DNA of 64,000 nt from DATKMG01 sp041476565 (GCA_041476565.1 JBGOTQ010000001.1:1-64000), one strand, 5' to 3'; shown: positions 52,071 through 62,243, numbered from the stretch's first letter. A program made the numbers and translations. Notes: generated by a model not told the origin, from the sequence alone.

Positions 52071-52135
52071 TGGGGATCGAACCCACGGCCACTGGAGCCA
52101 CAATCCAGCGCTCTACCAGCTGAGCTACACTCACC
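52059..52135 (-). tRNA. tRNA-His (GTG anticodon)
   Basis: Full cloverleaf: extra G at -1, acceptor GTGAGTG paired with CACTCAC, D-arm GCTC/GAGC, anticodon arm CTGGA-TTGTGGC-TCCAG with GTG, T-arm GTGGG-TTCGATC-CCCAT. CCA is encoded (52059-52061). The 3' end overlaps by 12 bases the end of the DUF3108 gene on the other strand. Confidence 0.95.
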
Positions 52136-52376
52136 ATATCAACAAAGGGCCTTTGACGACGGGCCCGGCTTCAACTCGATCCTCCCCAACAACCGACTCA
52201 GTCTAATACAATTGACGATGCGGTGCAAGAGTCAGGTGTGGCAAGAAGGCACGCGACAGGTTTGAGGGGGGATTAAGTTCAGAAGAGAGCCGGATTGAAT
52301 TCTGTGTGGCAAAAATGCTAAATTGCCATGCTATTCTAATGCGTGTCTTGGAGAGGGCAGTTTGTGGAGTCCTGAT

Positions 52377-53399
52377 ATGAAAGCTCTAATCCTGGCAGGT
52401 GGAGAGGGCACAAGGCTGCGTCCGTTGACGATCAACACGCCCAAGCCCATTGTGCCTGTCGTGACAATTCCGTTACTGAGATACCAGATCGAACTCCTCA
52501 GGCAACACGGGATCCGGGAAGTTGTACTCTCTCTCTCTTATCAACCCCACCGAATCGAGCAGGTTTTGGGGGACGGGTCCAGCTTCGGGGTTCGTCTTCA
52601 TTACTTGGTAGAGACTGTTCCTTTGGGAACGGCTGGCGCTTTCAAGAACGCTGAAACTCTGCTCGACACTGCCACGGTGGTCTTCAATGGCGACATCCTT
52701 TGTGAACTCAACCTCACCGAAGTCATCAGGCTGCATCAGGACCGGCAGGCGACAGCCACTCTGGTGCTCACCCGCGTGGAAAACCCATCGGCTTACGGGC
52801 TGGTCGAGACTGAGAAGGACGGGCGGATTACCCGCTTCCTGGAGAAGCCGGCTCTTCACGAGATCACCTGCGATACCATTAATGCGGGAGCCTATGTCCT
52901 GGAACCTGAAGTGCTGCGATGGATTCCTGCTGCCCAAGCGTACTCTTTTGAAAAGGGCCTGTTCCCCGCACTCCTGAAGCACAGCCGGCCGATGAGCGCC
53001 TTCATATCAGACGGCTATTGGATAGACATCGGAACCCCACAGAAATACCTTCAGGTTCATCAGGACATTTTGCGCCAGCGTTTTTCACCCGCCTTAATGG
53101 TTCCGTCGTCCTTGCTAGAGATTGCCGAAGTCCTCTGTGCAAATTCTGTTGTCGACCCGACTTGCCGGATTGGGGAAGGCTGCCAAATCCTCTCGTCTTG
53201 CATTGGGAGCGATAGTGTAATCGGCAGGAAAGCAGTGATCGAAAACTCCGTTATCTGGCCCGGGGTGACCATCGGGGAGTCTGCCCGATTGAGTGGTTGT
53301 ATTGTCGGTGGTCATTGTGAGATTGGTTCCAACACCGTCCTCTCACCAGGAGTCGTCTTGGGGGACCGCTGCAGGGTCACGGATTACAGCCGGTTGTAG
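52377..53399 (+). CDS. Nucleotide-sugar pyrophosphorylase (mannose-1-phosphate guanylyltransferase-like)
   Basis: 340 residues from ATG 52377 with GGAG 7 bases upstream. Rossmann-type nucleotidyltransferase: AGGEGTRLRPLTINTPKP, then LSYQPHRIEQVLGDGS, VFNGDILCELNL (Asp). C-terminal left-handed beta helix repeats from about 245 (IGEGCQILSSCIGSDSVIGR). The family makes GDP-mannose or other NDP-sugars; exact sugar not readable. Confidence 0.85.
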   Translation: MKALILAGGEGTRLRPLTINTPKPIVPVVTIPLLRYQIELLRQHGIREVVLSLSYQPHRIEQVLGDGSSFGVRLHYLVETVPLGTAGAFKNAETLLDTATVVFNGDILCELNLTEVIRLHQDRQATATLVLTRVENPSAYGLVETEKDGRITRFLEKPALHEITCDTINAGAYVLEPEVLRWIPAAQAYSFEKGLFPALLKHSRPMSAFISDGYWIDIGTPQKYLQVHQDILRQRFSPALMVPSSLLEIAEVLCANSVVDPTCRIGEGCQILSSCIGSDSVIGRKAVIENSVIWPGVTIGESARLSGCIVGGHCEIGSNTVLSPGVVLGDRCRVTDYSRL

Positions 53400-53476
53400 T
53401 CGGGTGAAACCTGTCGTGCCAAAGCATTGGGCTGAGTTGACTCACTGTCTGGCTGGCAAGGGTTTGCGCGACGATC

Positions 53477-54664
53477 TTACAATCGGCTTCTCAGTATCTC
53501 CAGTAGTTCTTCGTCGAGCAGGATGATCGGGTTGGTCTTCATGCTTCCGGCGCGACACTTTGCTGCCACCATTCCCAAGTCGGACTCTGCCACCCCAAAT
53601 TCACCAAGCCTGGGCAATCCCAATTGCTGAGTCCGTTCCACGAGGCCTTGGACCAAGGCCTCCCAGGCCTCCGCAAATTCAAGATCGGGTTTTCGACTGA
53701 AGACCCTCCCCAACCGAGCGTACTTGACAAGCGCGGGACTCTGTGGGTTCCTCGCTTGCAGGGCTCGGATATTCATCGCAGTCGAAGCCGCCAGCAACGT
53801 TCCGCAAACCACCCCATGGGGAATAGGAAAGGAGGCACCCAGTGGTGAAGCCAGGCCATGAACCGCTCCTAATCCGGCTTGCGCCAGAGTGATACCTGAA
53901 ATCAGGGCCCCATAGGCCATCCGGGCACTCGCCGCAGGGACTGTGTTTTCGGCCTCGAACAGCACCGGCAAGCTCTCCCAGACTCTTCCGATCGCGTCAA
54001 GGGCCAGGCTGTCAGTGAAGGGGTTGGCATTGAGAGAGGCAAACGATTCAATCAGCTGAGTCAACGCATCCATCCCGTCCGCAGCAATCAATGGGGGTGG
54101 GCAGGTGGAAAGCAAATCTGGGTCAACTACGGCATATTGAGGCACCAGCAATTCGTGGCGAAACGACTTCTTGAACCCATTGGGTCCACGTTGGCTCAGC
54201 ACAGCGTTCTTAGTGGCTTCGCTTCCAGTACCCGCCGTAGTTGGAACTGCCAGAAAAGGGACCGACGGTCCAAGGTAAGGCATCTCCGGCCCAACCCCTT
54301 CCAGGTGATCCATGACGGAGTTACCGGGAAGTAACAAACCAGCAATGGCCTTGGCCGCATCCAGGACGCTCCCACCCCCAATGCCGATCACAACCGAAAT
54401 ACCCGTGCCCTTCAGGGACCGTACCTGCTCGTCGACAAACTGAGGAGAGGGTTCTCCTCCCACTCTTATGTGTTCCCAGGAGAAGGCTTTCTTCTTCAGG
54501 TCATCCAGAAATGGCTGGCAGAACCGGGAATTCTCAAATGACGAAACCCCCGTCACCAAGAGCGCCCGTTTGCCAAAGGGTGCAGCAAAGTCGGGCAGCT
54601 GGCACATCGATCCCGCTCCGAACACAATCCGGGGAAGGCGGGAAATAGCAAAAGGGAGGATCAT
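53477..54664 (-). CDS. Iron-containing alcohol dehydrogenase
   Basis: 395 residues from ATG 54664. NAD-binding GGGSVLDAAKAIAGLLL, then PTTAGTGSEATKNAVL, and metal-binding MDALTQLIESFASLNANPFTD with His in VHGLASPLGASFPIPHGVVC. Family III Fe-dependent dehydrogenase. ATGA overlap with the upstream ABM-domain protein, so co-translated. Confidence 0.9.
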   Translation of the reverse strand: MILPFAISRLPRIVFGAGSMCQLPDFAAPFGKRALLVTGVSSFENSRFCQPFLDDLKKKAFSWEHIRVGGEPSPQFVDEQVRSLKGTGISVVIGIGGGSVLDAAKAIAGLLLPGNSVMDHLEGVGPEMPYLGPSVPFLAVPTTAGTGSEATKNAVLSQRGPNGFKKSFRHELLVPQYAVVDPDLLSTCPPPLIAADGMDALTQLIESFASLNANPFTDSLALDAIGRVWESLPVLFEAENTVPAASARMAYGALISGITLAQAGLGAVHGLASPLGASFPIPHGVVCGTLLAASTAMNIRALQARNPQSPALVKYARLGRVFSRKPDLEFAEAWEALVQGLVERTQQLGLPRLGEFGVAESDLGMVAAKCRAGSMKTNPIILLDEELLEILRSRL

Positions 54665-54969
54665 TTCTGGACAACCTCGGTGGGGAAGAGCCCCTTGTAC
54701 ACGATTCCCTGTCGGGGAGAGGCCATCCAATCTGCCACGCTGTCCCGCCATTGCAGATAGTGGGCAGTCTGCTTGTGTGCAGCCGCATCGCCAGCTGTGG
54801 CATAGGCCTCGTAGAGAATGAACATCGAAGGATCTCCGGGCGAGTGCAGGACGTCAAAGCGACAATTGCCGGGCTCCAGGAGCGAGGCTTCATGATTTGC
54901 CTTAGTGGCCGAAATGAAGTCGTCGATTCGGCCCGGCTTCACGTGGACATGAACCAAGGTGACATACAT
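54661..54969 (-). CDS. Antibiotic-biosynthesis-monooxygenase-fold protein (LsrG/YgiN-like)
   Basis: 102 residues. ABM ferredoxin-like fold: MYVTLVHVHVKPGRIDDFIS, then EPGNCRFDVLHSPGDPSMFI and LYEAYATAGDAAAHKQTAHY, YLQWRDSVADWM. Such proteins degrade autoinducer-2 or oxidise quinols. It overlaps the iron alcohol dehydrogenase start (ATGA), suggesting they share a pathway. Confidence 0.82.
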   Translation of the reverse strand: MYVTLVHVHVKPGRIDDFISATKANHEASLLEPGNCRFDVLHSPGDPSMFILYEAYATAGDAAAHKQTAHYLQWRDSVADWMASPRQGIVYKGLFPTEVVQK

Positions 54970-55186
54970 CGGGAATCTCCTCTTAGAAGATTATCTCAAA
55001 GGACTTTGGTGTCGAAAACACCGAGCGGACCGGGGCACTCAAGTTAGCAGGTTTGGCCGGCAGTTCAACGTACCCGAACTCCTCGCTTCGGTCACGGTCG
55101 CAAACGATGCGTGAGGGCGGCCCCGTGCGTGGAGCACGGGTCGCAACGCCCACTTCGGGCAGTCCTCTCGGGGATTCTTCCATCAG

Positions 55187-56575
55187 CTATTCCGCTGGAC
55201 TGACCTTGAACAACCTGGAAGCGTGGGGGCCCAGGCGCCAGCTCGGTTTGTTTCTGAATATTCCTAAATCCTGTTCCTGCCAAAGATCCCGGAGTCGGCA
55301 GATTTCCGGCATTCCCAATTCACTCCAGTTGAGCTCAAGGTTGGCTTCGTCATCGGCGAGGTTGAATACAGCCAGGTACTTGGCTGATGTGCCCGGGACG
55401 TCAGCGGTCCAGGCAATTAGATCTCCTCTGGCAAACAGCTCTCGGTTCCGGGTACTGTTCTGGTTCACTGCCAGGACTTCCCGATTCGTCAGCAGGGTCA
55501 GCGTAAATTCACTATTGCTCGGCAGGTCGCCTCCAAACATTAACGGGGAACGGAGGATGGACCACAGAGTCAGAAGGGTTACCTGCTCATCCCGTGTCAA
55601 ATTACTCTGGCGGTCTTCACCCTGTTCGGCACGAATTCCAATTCTTCCAAGGGGCAGCATATCCGCGTCCGGCCAGGAATCAGGCCCTACCGAATCCGCC
55701 CACTTTCGGCACAGGCTGAACTGGGCCTTTAGATCAGGCCAACGATCCCAAAAGTCATTGGAAATTCTCCACAGCTGAGCATGGTCCCGAACATGTTCCT
55801 TGCGAGCTGTGTCAGTTGGACCCGGGGACAGGCTCAGGACCATGGGTCGTCGTACTCGCTTAATGGCGTTGGACAGGGCTTCAATCTCTGCGGCGTGATA
55901 GGGTTCAGTCATATCGTCCGCCTTGATGAAGTCTACTCCCCAGTCGGCGTAGAGCTGGACAATCGAGTCGTAGTAGGCCTGCCCGCTGCGGCTTGAAGTG
56001 TCGATCCCATACATGTCTGTATTCCACGAGCACAGGCTCTGAGTGTCAGCAATTTCGCGAGCGCTCGCGGATGTTCCCAGCACCGGGAGTTTCAGTTTAA
56101 CCGCCAGACGGGGAATGCCCCGCATGATGTGGATTCCGAATTTCAGCCCTTTGCCGTGGACATAGTCGGCTAGAGGCTTGAAACCTTTTCCCTGAGCAGC
56201 AGAGGGGAAACGGTTTGGAGCTGGAAGCAACCGGCCATACTCATCCATCACAATGTCAGCATTTTCCCGGTAACCATGGGCTTTGGCATTCGGTTCATAC
56301 CATTGGATGTCGACCACCACGTACTGCCACCCGAAGGAAGCCAAGTATCGGGCCATGTAGTCGGCATTGGCCTTGACCTCTTCCTCTCGAACGGAAGTGC
56401 CATAGCAATCCCAGCTATTCCAACCCATGGGCGGCGATGGCGCCAATCTCGCAGCAGGCAATGAATTCGTGGCTCTGGACCCAGTTCGAGGATTCCTGTT
56501 GCTTCCTGAATTAACACCAACAAGAACCCCCAGGATTAACATTGAAAAACAACCTGCTAGGGTTGATCTCCTCAT
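55187..56575 (-). CDS. Glycoside hydrolase family 27-type alpha-galactosidase
   Basis: 462 residues with an N-terminal export segment (FSMLILGVLVGVNSGS). The GH27 entrance GWNSWDCYGTSVREEEVKAN, then YVVVDIQWYEP, catalytic nucleophile Asp in VDFIKADDMTEP, and acid/base in LWRISNDFWDRW. A C-terminal beta-sandwich follows. Secreted or periplasmic removal of alpha-galactosyl (or related) residues. Start ATG 56575 with AGGAG 11 bases upstream. Confidence 0.85.
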   Translation of the reverse strand: MRRSTLAGCFSMLILGVLVGVNSGSNRNPRTGSRATNSLPAARLAPSPPMGWNSWDCYGTSVREEEVKANADYMARYLASFGWQYVVVDIQWYEPNAKAHGYRENADIVMDEYGRLLPAPNRFPSAAQGKGFKPLADYVHGKGLKFGIHIMRGIPRLAVKLKLPVLGTSASAREIADTQSLCSWNTDMYGIDTSSRSGQAYYDSIVQLYADWGVDFIKADDMTEPYHAAEIEALSNAIKRVRRPMVLSLSPGPTDTARKEHVRDHAQLWRISNDFWDRWPDLKAQFSLCRKWADSVGPDSWPDADMLPLGRIGIRAEQGEDRQSNLTRDEQVTLLTLWSILRSPLMFGGDLPSNSEFTLTLLTNREVLAVNQNSTRNRELFARGDLIAWTADVPGTSAKYLAVFNLADDEANLELNWSELGMPEICRLRDLWQEQDLGIFRNKPSWRLGPHASRLFKVSPAE

Positions 56576-56753
56576 CTACTCAATATCTCCTGCGATTGGA
56601 ACTCGTGGGTCAAATGTTAGTGCAGGGCACATTTCTGAGAGCCTTCAGGGTTCCTGAGCACTTACAGCTATTCTATCATTGTTAGTAAATGGGGCCGAGT
56701 GAGGCTTTGCGCGGTGATGAAAGTCACAGCCAGACGTCTGGACTAAACCGACA

Positions 56754-57842
56754 ATGCCTTCCATGAACCTAGCATGCGACGAACCCCCCGCAATCCAGTC
56801 AGTCAATCCGGCTTCAGAGAAGCGGCTCAAGAAAAAACTATTCCGCCGGCGCTCAATTGACCGATCCCAGCAGATACGCCACGGGGTGCAGGCATTATTT
56901 GTGTTGCTGAATCTTTGGATTGGGGGAGAGTTCTATCTCTTTGTTCGCTACTGCGAAAGTGGAGGAGCCGGGACCAAGGTGGAACGTCCGGCCGGGGCCG
57001 AAGGCTGGCTTCCCATTGCGGCCCTCATGAATCTCAAATACTCTTTGTTGACCGGACACATGCCTCCAATTCATCCCGCTGCCATGTTCTTGCTCATCGC
57101 TTTCCTGGGGGTCTCCTGGCTCTTCCGGAAATCCTTTTGCAGCTGGCTTTGTCCGATCGGTACAATCTCCGAGATGCTTTGGAACTTAGGGCGGCGCCTT
57201 TTCAAGAGGAATCTGGATTTACATCGTTGGTTAGATCTGCCGTTCCGCACCTTGAAGTATTTCCTGCTTGGCCTTTTTGTCTATGCTGTGGCGAGTATGT
57301 CGCCGCCGGCCCTTCTGGCGTTCATGAAAAGCCCGTACGGACTTATTGCTGATGTCAAAATGCTGAACTTCTTCCGCTCTTCGTCTTCGACGGTGCTTCT
57401 GGTCCTGGGGTTCCTGGCCCTGGCTTCCCTCTTCGTCAAAAACTTCTGGTGCCGGTATCTCTGTCCGTATGGGGCGTTGATGGGGCTAGCTGCACTACTG
57501 AGTCCCAGTCGTATCCGGCGGGACCCATTAGTTTGCATCGATTGTGCCAAGTGCTCCCGGGCCTGTCCATCCCTCCTTCCAGTAGACCGGCTGTTGATGG
57601 TACGATCCGCTGAATGCACCGGTTGCCTGGAATGTGTAGCTATCTGCCCGGCTGAAGGAGCTCTCCGGTTGTCTCTAGGCAGGAGAAGAACCGTGCCTAC
57701 CTGGGCATTGGCTGCCGGGATCCTCACTGTTTGCCTGGTCATTGTGGGTTACGCGAAGTGGTCGGGGCACTGGCAATCCAATATCCCGCAACAGGTCTAT
57801 TTCAATCTCGTCCCTCGGTCCGGCGAATTGGCGCATCCCTGA
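56754..57842 (+). CDS. Polyferredoxin membrane protein (NapH/CcoG/RnfB-like)
   Basis: 362 residues with about five helices. Two CxxxCP motifs in membrane loops (CSWLCPIG, CRYLCPYGAL) and two ferredoxin [4Fe-4S] clusters (CIDCAKCSRACP and CTGCLECVAICP) near the C-terminus. Candidate electron-transfer protein delivering electrons to or from the membrane. Divergent from the glycosidase. No partner enzyme is adjacent. Confidence 0.85.
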   Translation: MPSMNLACDEPPAIQSVNPASEKRLKKKLFRRRSIDRSQQIRHGVQALFVLLNLWIGGEFYLFVRYCESGGAGTKVERPAGAEGWLPIAALMNLKYSLLTGHMPPIHPAAMFLLIAFLGVSWLFRKSFCSWLCPIGTISEMLWNLGRRLFKRNLDLHRWLDLPFRTLKYFLLGLFVYAVASMSPPALLAFMKSPYGLIADVKMLNFFRSSSSTVLLVLGFLALASLFVKNFWCRYLCPYGALMGLAALLSPSRIRRDPLVCIDCAKCSRACPSLLPVDRLLMVRSAECTGCLECVAICPAEGALRLSLGRRRTVPTWALAAGILTVCLVIVGYAKWSGHWQSNIPQQVYFNLVPRSGELAHP

Positions 57843-57992
57843 CCAAGCCGTTTTTCATCCGACCATGAGAAATAGGACCCCTCTGTTGACGACGAGTCGG
57901 GCCTCTATCTTCAGCACCCACGGATCGGACTGCAATGATGAATCCGGGCCGCTGTGCTTTCGATCTTGAGTATCCAACCCAAGGCATTTATC

Positions 57993-58916
57993 ATGGAGGC
58001 CATGTCGAACCCGCTCATTTTTGACGCGCACGTCCATTTCTTCTCTCGCGAGGTCATTGGCTTTTATGCCAGGCAGTCTCCTGAACTAAAGGGACTGCCT
58101 GATCCGGAGGCCGTTGCGGTTGAGCGTCTGGGCATCGAGCCTCCGCCGGCTGAACCGGAGGCCTTGGCCCGGCGCTGGGCGGAAGAACTGGACCGTTTTG
58201 GGGTTCAGAAAGCCGTCCTGTTTGGGAGCGCTCCACACGAGCAGCACTCCATTGGGAAGGCCGTACGTGCCTACCCTGATCGGTTCGTCGGGTTCCAGAT
58301 GGTGAATCCGAGTGTCCCAAACCTGCAGGAGGTTCTGGAGGAGATGGTCACTTGCGGACTGAAAGGGGTGTTGCTTTTTCCTGCCATGCATTCCTACTAT
58401 GTGGATGATCAGGTCTGCCGACCAGTCTACGAGGCTGCGCGGAAATACCGGCTAATTGTCTTCATCCATCTCGGTCAATTAAAGATTGCCATCCGTGACA
58501 AGCTGGGCATATCCGGCAGGATGGAAGAACGCTACGGAGACCCTCGTCGGCTTGTCAAAATCCTTCGGGAAAATGAGGATTTGGCCTTTATTGTCCCCCA
58601 TTTTGGAAATGGCCACTTGACGTCCCTGCTTGCACTGGCCCAAGGGGTCCGGAACCTTTATCTCGACACATCCAGTTCAAACTCATGGATGCAGGCCACT
58701 CCCGAATATCCAAACCTGGAATCAGTCTTCCACACGGCCCTTGACGCGCCCTCCTTCGGGCTAACCCGGATCCTGTTCGGGACCGATTCCACAGTCTTTC
58801 CCCGGGGTTGGCGTCGCGATGTCTTCGACAGCCAGCTGGAAGTGATGAATCGACTGGGGTTGTCTCGCCACGAAGTCCACGCAATCCTTTACGGGAACCT
58901 GGCGCGGCTCCTGTAG
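57993..58916 (+). CDS. Amidohydrolase-related protein (PF04909-type)
   Basis: 307 residues from ATG 57993, with AAGG 8 bases upstream; GTG 57954 and ATG 58002 are alternatives. FDAHVHFF (HxH metal motif), VIHLGQLK-type and PHFGNGHLTS His, then FGTDSTVFPRGW with catalytic Asp. TIM-barrel amidohydrolase, likely decarboxylase or lactone/amide hydrolase of aromatic or sugar acids; substrate not readable. Confidence 0.83.
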   Translation: MEAMSNPLIFDAHVHFFSREVIGFYARQSPELKGLPDPEAVAVERLGIEPPPAEPEALARRWAEELDRFGVQKAVLFGSAPHEQHSIGKAVRAYPDRFVGFQMVNPSVPNLQEVLEEMVTCGLKGVLLFPAMHSYYVDDQVCRPVYEAARKYRLIVFIHLGQLKIAIRDKLGISGRMEERYGDPRRLVKILRENEDLAFIVPHFGNGHLTSLLALAQGVRNLYLDTSSSNSWMQATPEYPNLESVFHTALDAPSFGLTRILFGTDSTVFPRGWRRDVFDSQLEVMNRLGLSRHEVHAILYGNLARLL

Positions 58917-59015
58917 CCTCAACCCGCCTCATCTTGGATCCTAATCCAATGGGCCCATCTAGCCGATAGGATCAGTTTGAAGGGATAATGCTCACCGTTC
59001 TCCTACACTAAACAA

Positions 59016-60788
59016 ATGCTGAAACTCAGACGCCCCCGATTACTCCACCATGTTCTATTGGTCCTGCTGGTGGTTAGCATCGGGCCTTTGAGTTTCTATG
59101 GATGGGAACTCATCCAGCTCAACAAAGAGAAATTGGAAACCAATGAAAAGTTGACGCAGCTCATTATTGCCAAGTCCCTGTCTCGAGAGATAGCTCAATA
59201 CCTCAATGGTTGTCGAGAGCAAATCTTGGCGTTCGCCGGTGCGGTGGAACTCACAGGTCTTGACAACCCTGGGAAGATAGCCTTATTGCAGAAGAAATTG
59301 GAGGAATTTGTCAACCAATCCAAAAACCTGCTTTACATCAACATCGTCGATAACCGGGGTAAAGGCGTCCGTGCGGGACGTTTCAAAGCAGACGACCCGG
59401 TCATTCAGCGCTTATTTCAGATCGCTTTCCTGGAGGCCAGTAAGCGAGACTCCTACATGTACATTAGTGCTCCCAAAGAAATCGAGTTGGGTAACCAGCG
59501 TGAGCCTGTCATCATCATGTCCACTCCCGTTCGCTCAGTGGCGGGGTGGACTGGTGCCACGACCGTGGTCTTAGGTTTGGACGATCTGATCCGTTGGGTG
59601 ACGGACTATAGCAAGGGTGGCAAGACCGTTTATGTTGTCGATTTCAGCGGTCGGATCGTGGCCCATCCCAATCGGGAGACCATCCCGGCAGGGATGGATT
59701 TCAGCAGAATTGAGATCGTCAAAGAGTTCATTGATGCCTGGAACCTGTCCAAGGGCAATGTCCGACTCCCGGGAACCCGGCCGTTTAAGCTCCAGGAAAA
59801 CGGTCGGGACAAGGAGATGCTGGGCACATATTATCCCATCCCCGATGCTTCCTGGGGGGTCATCGTCCAAATCGCCGAAAGAGACGCCTATGCCACGGTA
59901 ACCAAGATGAAGGGGGAGACCATCAAGTGGGGAATCCTGATGCTGCTCCTCTCTCTTTTAGTGGGGTCGATTAGCGCACGATCGATCGCAACCCCCATTC
60001 AACAGCTTGCCGAGAGCACCCGTTCTATCGCCAGAGGAGACTTCTCCAAGAAAATCAAACTGAGGACAAAGACCGAAATCGGGGAATTGGCGGAGACCTT
60101 CAACAAGATGACCGACGACCTCGAGGCCTACATCCGGCAGATCAAGCAAGCCCTCGAGGATAATCATCACCTGCTCTTAAAGAATAAAGCTTTGTTCCTG
60201 GGAACCATCCGCGCCCTGGCCGCGGCCATTGACGAAAAGGATCCATATACTCGAGGTCATTCAGAAAGGGTGACCGAGTATTCCCTTATTTTAGCCAGGC
60301 GTCTGGGGATGAGTGAGCAGGAACTGGAGACCCTTCAAATTGCCGCGCTTCTTCACGATGTAGGGAAAATCGGCATTGATGATAAGGTCCTGAAGAAGCC
60401 GGGCTATTTGACCCCGGAGGAATTCGAAGTGATGAAGCAACACCCGGTCAAGGGAGCCAACATCATGAAATCCATTGATCAAATGAAAGAAATGCTCCCT
60501 GGATTGAAGCACCACCATGAACAGTGGGATGGCAACGGATACCCGGATCAGCTTCAAGGCACGGGAATCCCCCTGGTTGCGCGAATCATCAGTGTGGCGG
60601 ATACCTTCGATGCCATGACCACAGATCGCCCTTATCAAAGAGCGATTGACCTCGATTTGACCTTGCAAAAAATCCAGCAGAATGCTGGAATCAAATTCGA
60701 CGCAGAAGTAGTCGGTGCGTTGATCAGTGCGCTGGCTTCCGGGGAAATTACACTCACCCGGGCCCTGGTGCCGGCGCAGGCAATCTAA
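59016..60788 (+). CDS. Membrane receptor with dCache-like, HAMP and HD-GYP domains
   Basis: 590 residues. N-terminal TM helix, periplasmic sensor (dCache-like, about 35-300), second TM (WGILMLLLSLLVGSISA), HAMP, coiled coil and an HD-GYP domain. HD is at residues 447-448 (LLHDVGKIG) and GYP at 508-510 (HHEQWDGNGYPDQLQG). All catalytic metal residues are intact; cyclic-di-GMP hydrolysis is expected. It precedes a roadblock-type protein and ftsY. Confidence 0.93.
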   Translation: MLKLRRPRLLHHVLLVLLVVSIGPLSFYGWELIQLNKEKLETNEKLTQLIIAKSLSREIAQYLNGCREQILAFAGAVELTGLDNPGKIALLQKKLEEFVNQSKNLLYINIVDNRGKGVRAGRFKADDPVIQRLFQIAFLEASKRDSYMYISAPKEIELGNQREPVIIMSTPVRSVAGWTGATTVVLGLDDLIRWVTDYSKGGKTVYVVDFSGRIVAHPNRETIPAGMDFSRIEIVKEFIDAWNLSKGNVRLPGTRPFKLQENGRDKEMLGTYYPIPDASWGVIVQIAERDAYATVTKMKGETIKWGILMLLLSLLVGSISARSIATPIQQLAESTRSIARGDFSKKIKLRTKTEIGELAETFNKMTDDLEAYIRQIKQALEDNHHLLLKNKALFLGTIRALAAAIDEKDPYTRGHSERVTEYSLILARRLGMSEQELETLQIAALLHDVGKIGIDDKVLKKPGYLTPEEFEVMKQHPVKGANIMKSIDQMKEMLPGLKHHHEQWDGNGYPDQLQGTGIPLVARIISVADTFDAMTTDRPYQRAIDLDLTLQKIQQNAGIKFDAEVVGALISALASGEITLTRALVPAQAI

Positions 60789-60835
60789 CAACAATCCAAT
60801 TTGCCAGTGAACATTGGCTCGGCTTCCCTGATTCA

Positions 60836-61189
60836 ATGCCGTACCAGTCAATCTTGAAGACCTTGCTCGAGAGTATCGATGGCGCTGTCGGTGCCGGATT
60901 TGTTGACTATGATGGTGAGGCTGTTCAATTGGCTGGACAATTTGAGGATTTTGCCCATCGTGTTCATCTTGCTTACCAGGGACTCTTTTTGGAAAGCCTG
61001 AAGAGTTTCCACGAGCAACATTTGGGCGCTCCCTTATCCCTGGTCTGCGTTTACCAGAACCTTACGCTGGTGATTAAGCCGCTTAAAAGCGGTTACTTTC
61101 TGGTCCTGACTCTGGCCCACCGCAAGCAATTAGCCAAAGCGCTGCGAGCTGCCGAAGAGGCGGCAGCCCATCTGAACCTCGATCTATAA
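60836..61189 (+). CDS. Roadblock/LC7-domain (MglB-like) protein
   Basis: 117 residues with a single roadblock fold: ILKTLLESIDGAVGAGFVDY, helix, then ESLKSFHEQHLGAPL and LVIKPLKSGYFLVLTLAHRK. Such proteins regulate small GTPases; no MglA-type GTPase is in view. It lies between the HD-GYP receptor and ftsY on the same strand. Confidence 0.75.
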   Translation: MPYQSILKTLLESIDGAVGAGFVDYDGEAVQLAGQFEDFAHRVHLAYQGLFLESLKSFHEQHLGAPLSLVCVYQNLTLVIKPLKSGYFLVLTLAHRKQLAKALRAAEEAAAHLNLDL

Positions 61190-61292
61190 CCGGTGATTTA
61201 CTGGGGTTCAGTGGTATCATAAGGCTGTCAGCCTGGCTTGGTGCGGGGCGGAGTGCCTGCCTTGAGGGGCCACGGTTGAGATGAGGAAATGA

Positions 61293-62243
61293 ATGCAGAC
61301 TCTGTTTGGTACACCGGAAAAGAGAGAAGGGCTGTTCAGCAAATTAAAGTCAGCTGTGAGCTCGACTAAGGCTAATTTGGTCGCCCGGATCGAGGAGGTT
61401 GTCAGCGGCAAGAAAGAAATTGATGCCAGCCTCCTCGATGAATTGGAGACTGTTTTGATCGGGGCTGACCTCGGTTTTCAAACCAGCACGGAGATTCTGG
61501 GTGGCATCCGCGAGAAAGTCAGACGCCAGGAGGTCAGAGATGCTGCCTTGCTGAAGCCCCTGATCAAAGCAGAGATTTTGAGAATCCTGGAGTCTACGCC
61601 TTCACTTCCTAAAGAATCCGAGGCCCAACGCCCCAGGGTCATCGTGGTCGTGGGCGTCAATGGAGTTGGGAAGACGACCACCATTGGGAAGCTCGCTAAC
61701 CTCTACCAGCAGGCAGGTCAGAAGGTTCTGATTTGTGCTGCAGACACCTTCCGGGCTGCAGCCGTCGAACAACTGGAGGTGTGGGCTCGGCGGGCAAATG
61801 TCGCGATCATCCGCCAGAAACCCGGTGCAGACCCGTCAGCTGTTTTGTTTGATGCCATCATGGCATCGAAGGCACGCGACGTCGGGGTGCTGATTGTGGA
61901 TACCGCCGGTCGACTTCACACCAAGGACAGCTTGATGCGCGAGCTTGAAAAGATGAAACGCATCGCTGGACGGGAAATCCCCGGGGCGCCTCATGAAGTG
62001 CTTCTGGTGATCGATGCCGTGACCGGACAGAACGGCCTGAACCAGGCCAGAGAGTTCACTCGCAGTGCCGGAGTCAGTGGCATTGTGTTGACCAAGCTGG
62101 ACGGAACAGCCAAGGGGGGGGTGGTCGTGGCCATTGCGAAGGACCTCAAAATACCGATCCAATATGTGGGCGTCGGAGAGAAACTGGATGACCTTGTGGA
62201 GTTCTCCCCCCAGCAGTTTGTGGAGTCGCTGTTTAACGGATAG
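61293..62243 (+). CDS. ftsY: Signal recognition particle receptor FtsY
   Basis: 316 residues: NG domain only, with a short acidic/helical N-terminus rather than a long A domain. GTPase motifs GVNGVGKTTTIGKLANLY, DTFRAAAVEQL, DTAGRLHTK, TKLDGTAKGGVV. Docks SRP-ribosome complexes at SecYEG. A G8 run is present near 62113-62120. Confidence 0.95.
   Translation: MQTLFGTPEKREGLFSKLKSAVSSTKANLVARIEEVVSGKKEIDASLLDELETVLIGADLGFQTSTEILGGIREKVRRQEVRDAALLKPLIKAEILRILESTPSLPKESEAQRPRVIVVVGVNGVGKTTTIGKLANLYQQAGQKVLICAADTFRAAAVEQLEVWARRANVAIIRQKPGADPSAVLFDAIMASKARDVGVLIVDTAGRLHTKDSLMRELEKMKRIAGREIPGAPHEVLLVIDAVTGQNGLNQAREFTRSAGVSGIVLTKLDGTAKGGVVVAIAKDLKIPIQYVGVGEKLDDLVEFSPQQFVESLFNG

Noticed and set aside
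62113..62120. G8 run in ftsY
   Set aside because: Essential conserved gene with normal Gly-Gly codons; too short and unlikely to be a contingency tract.
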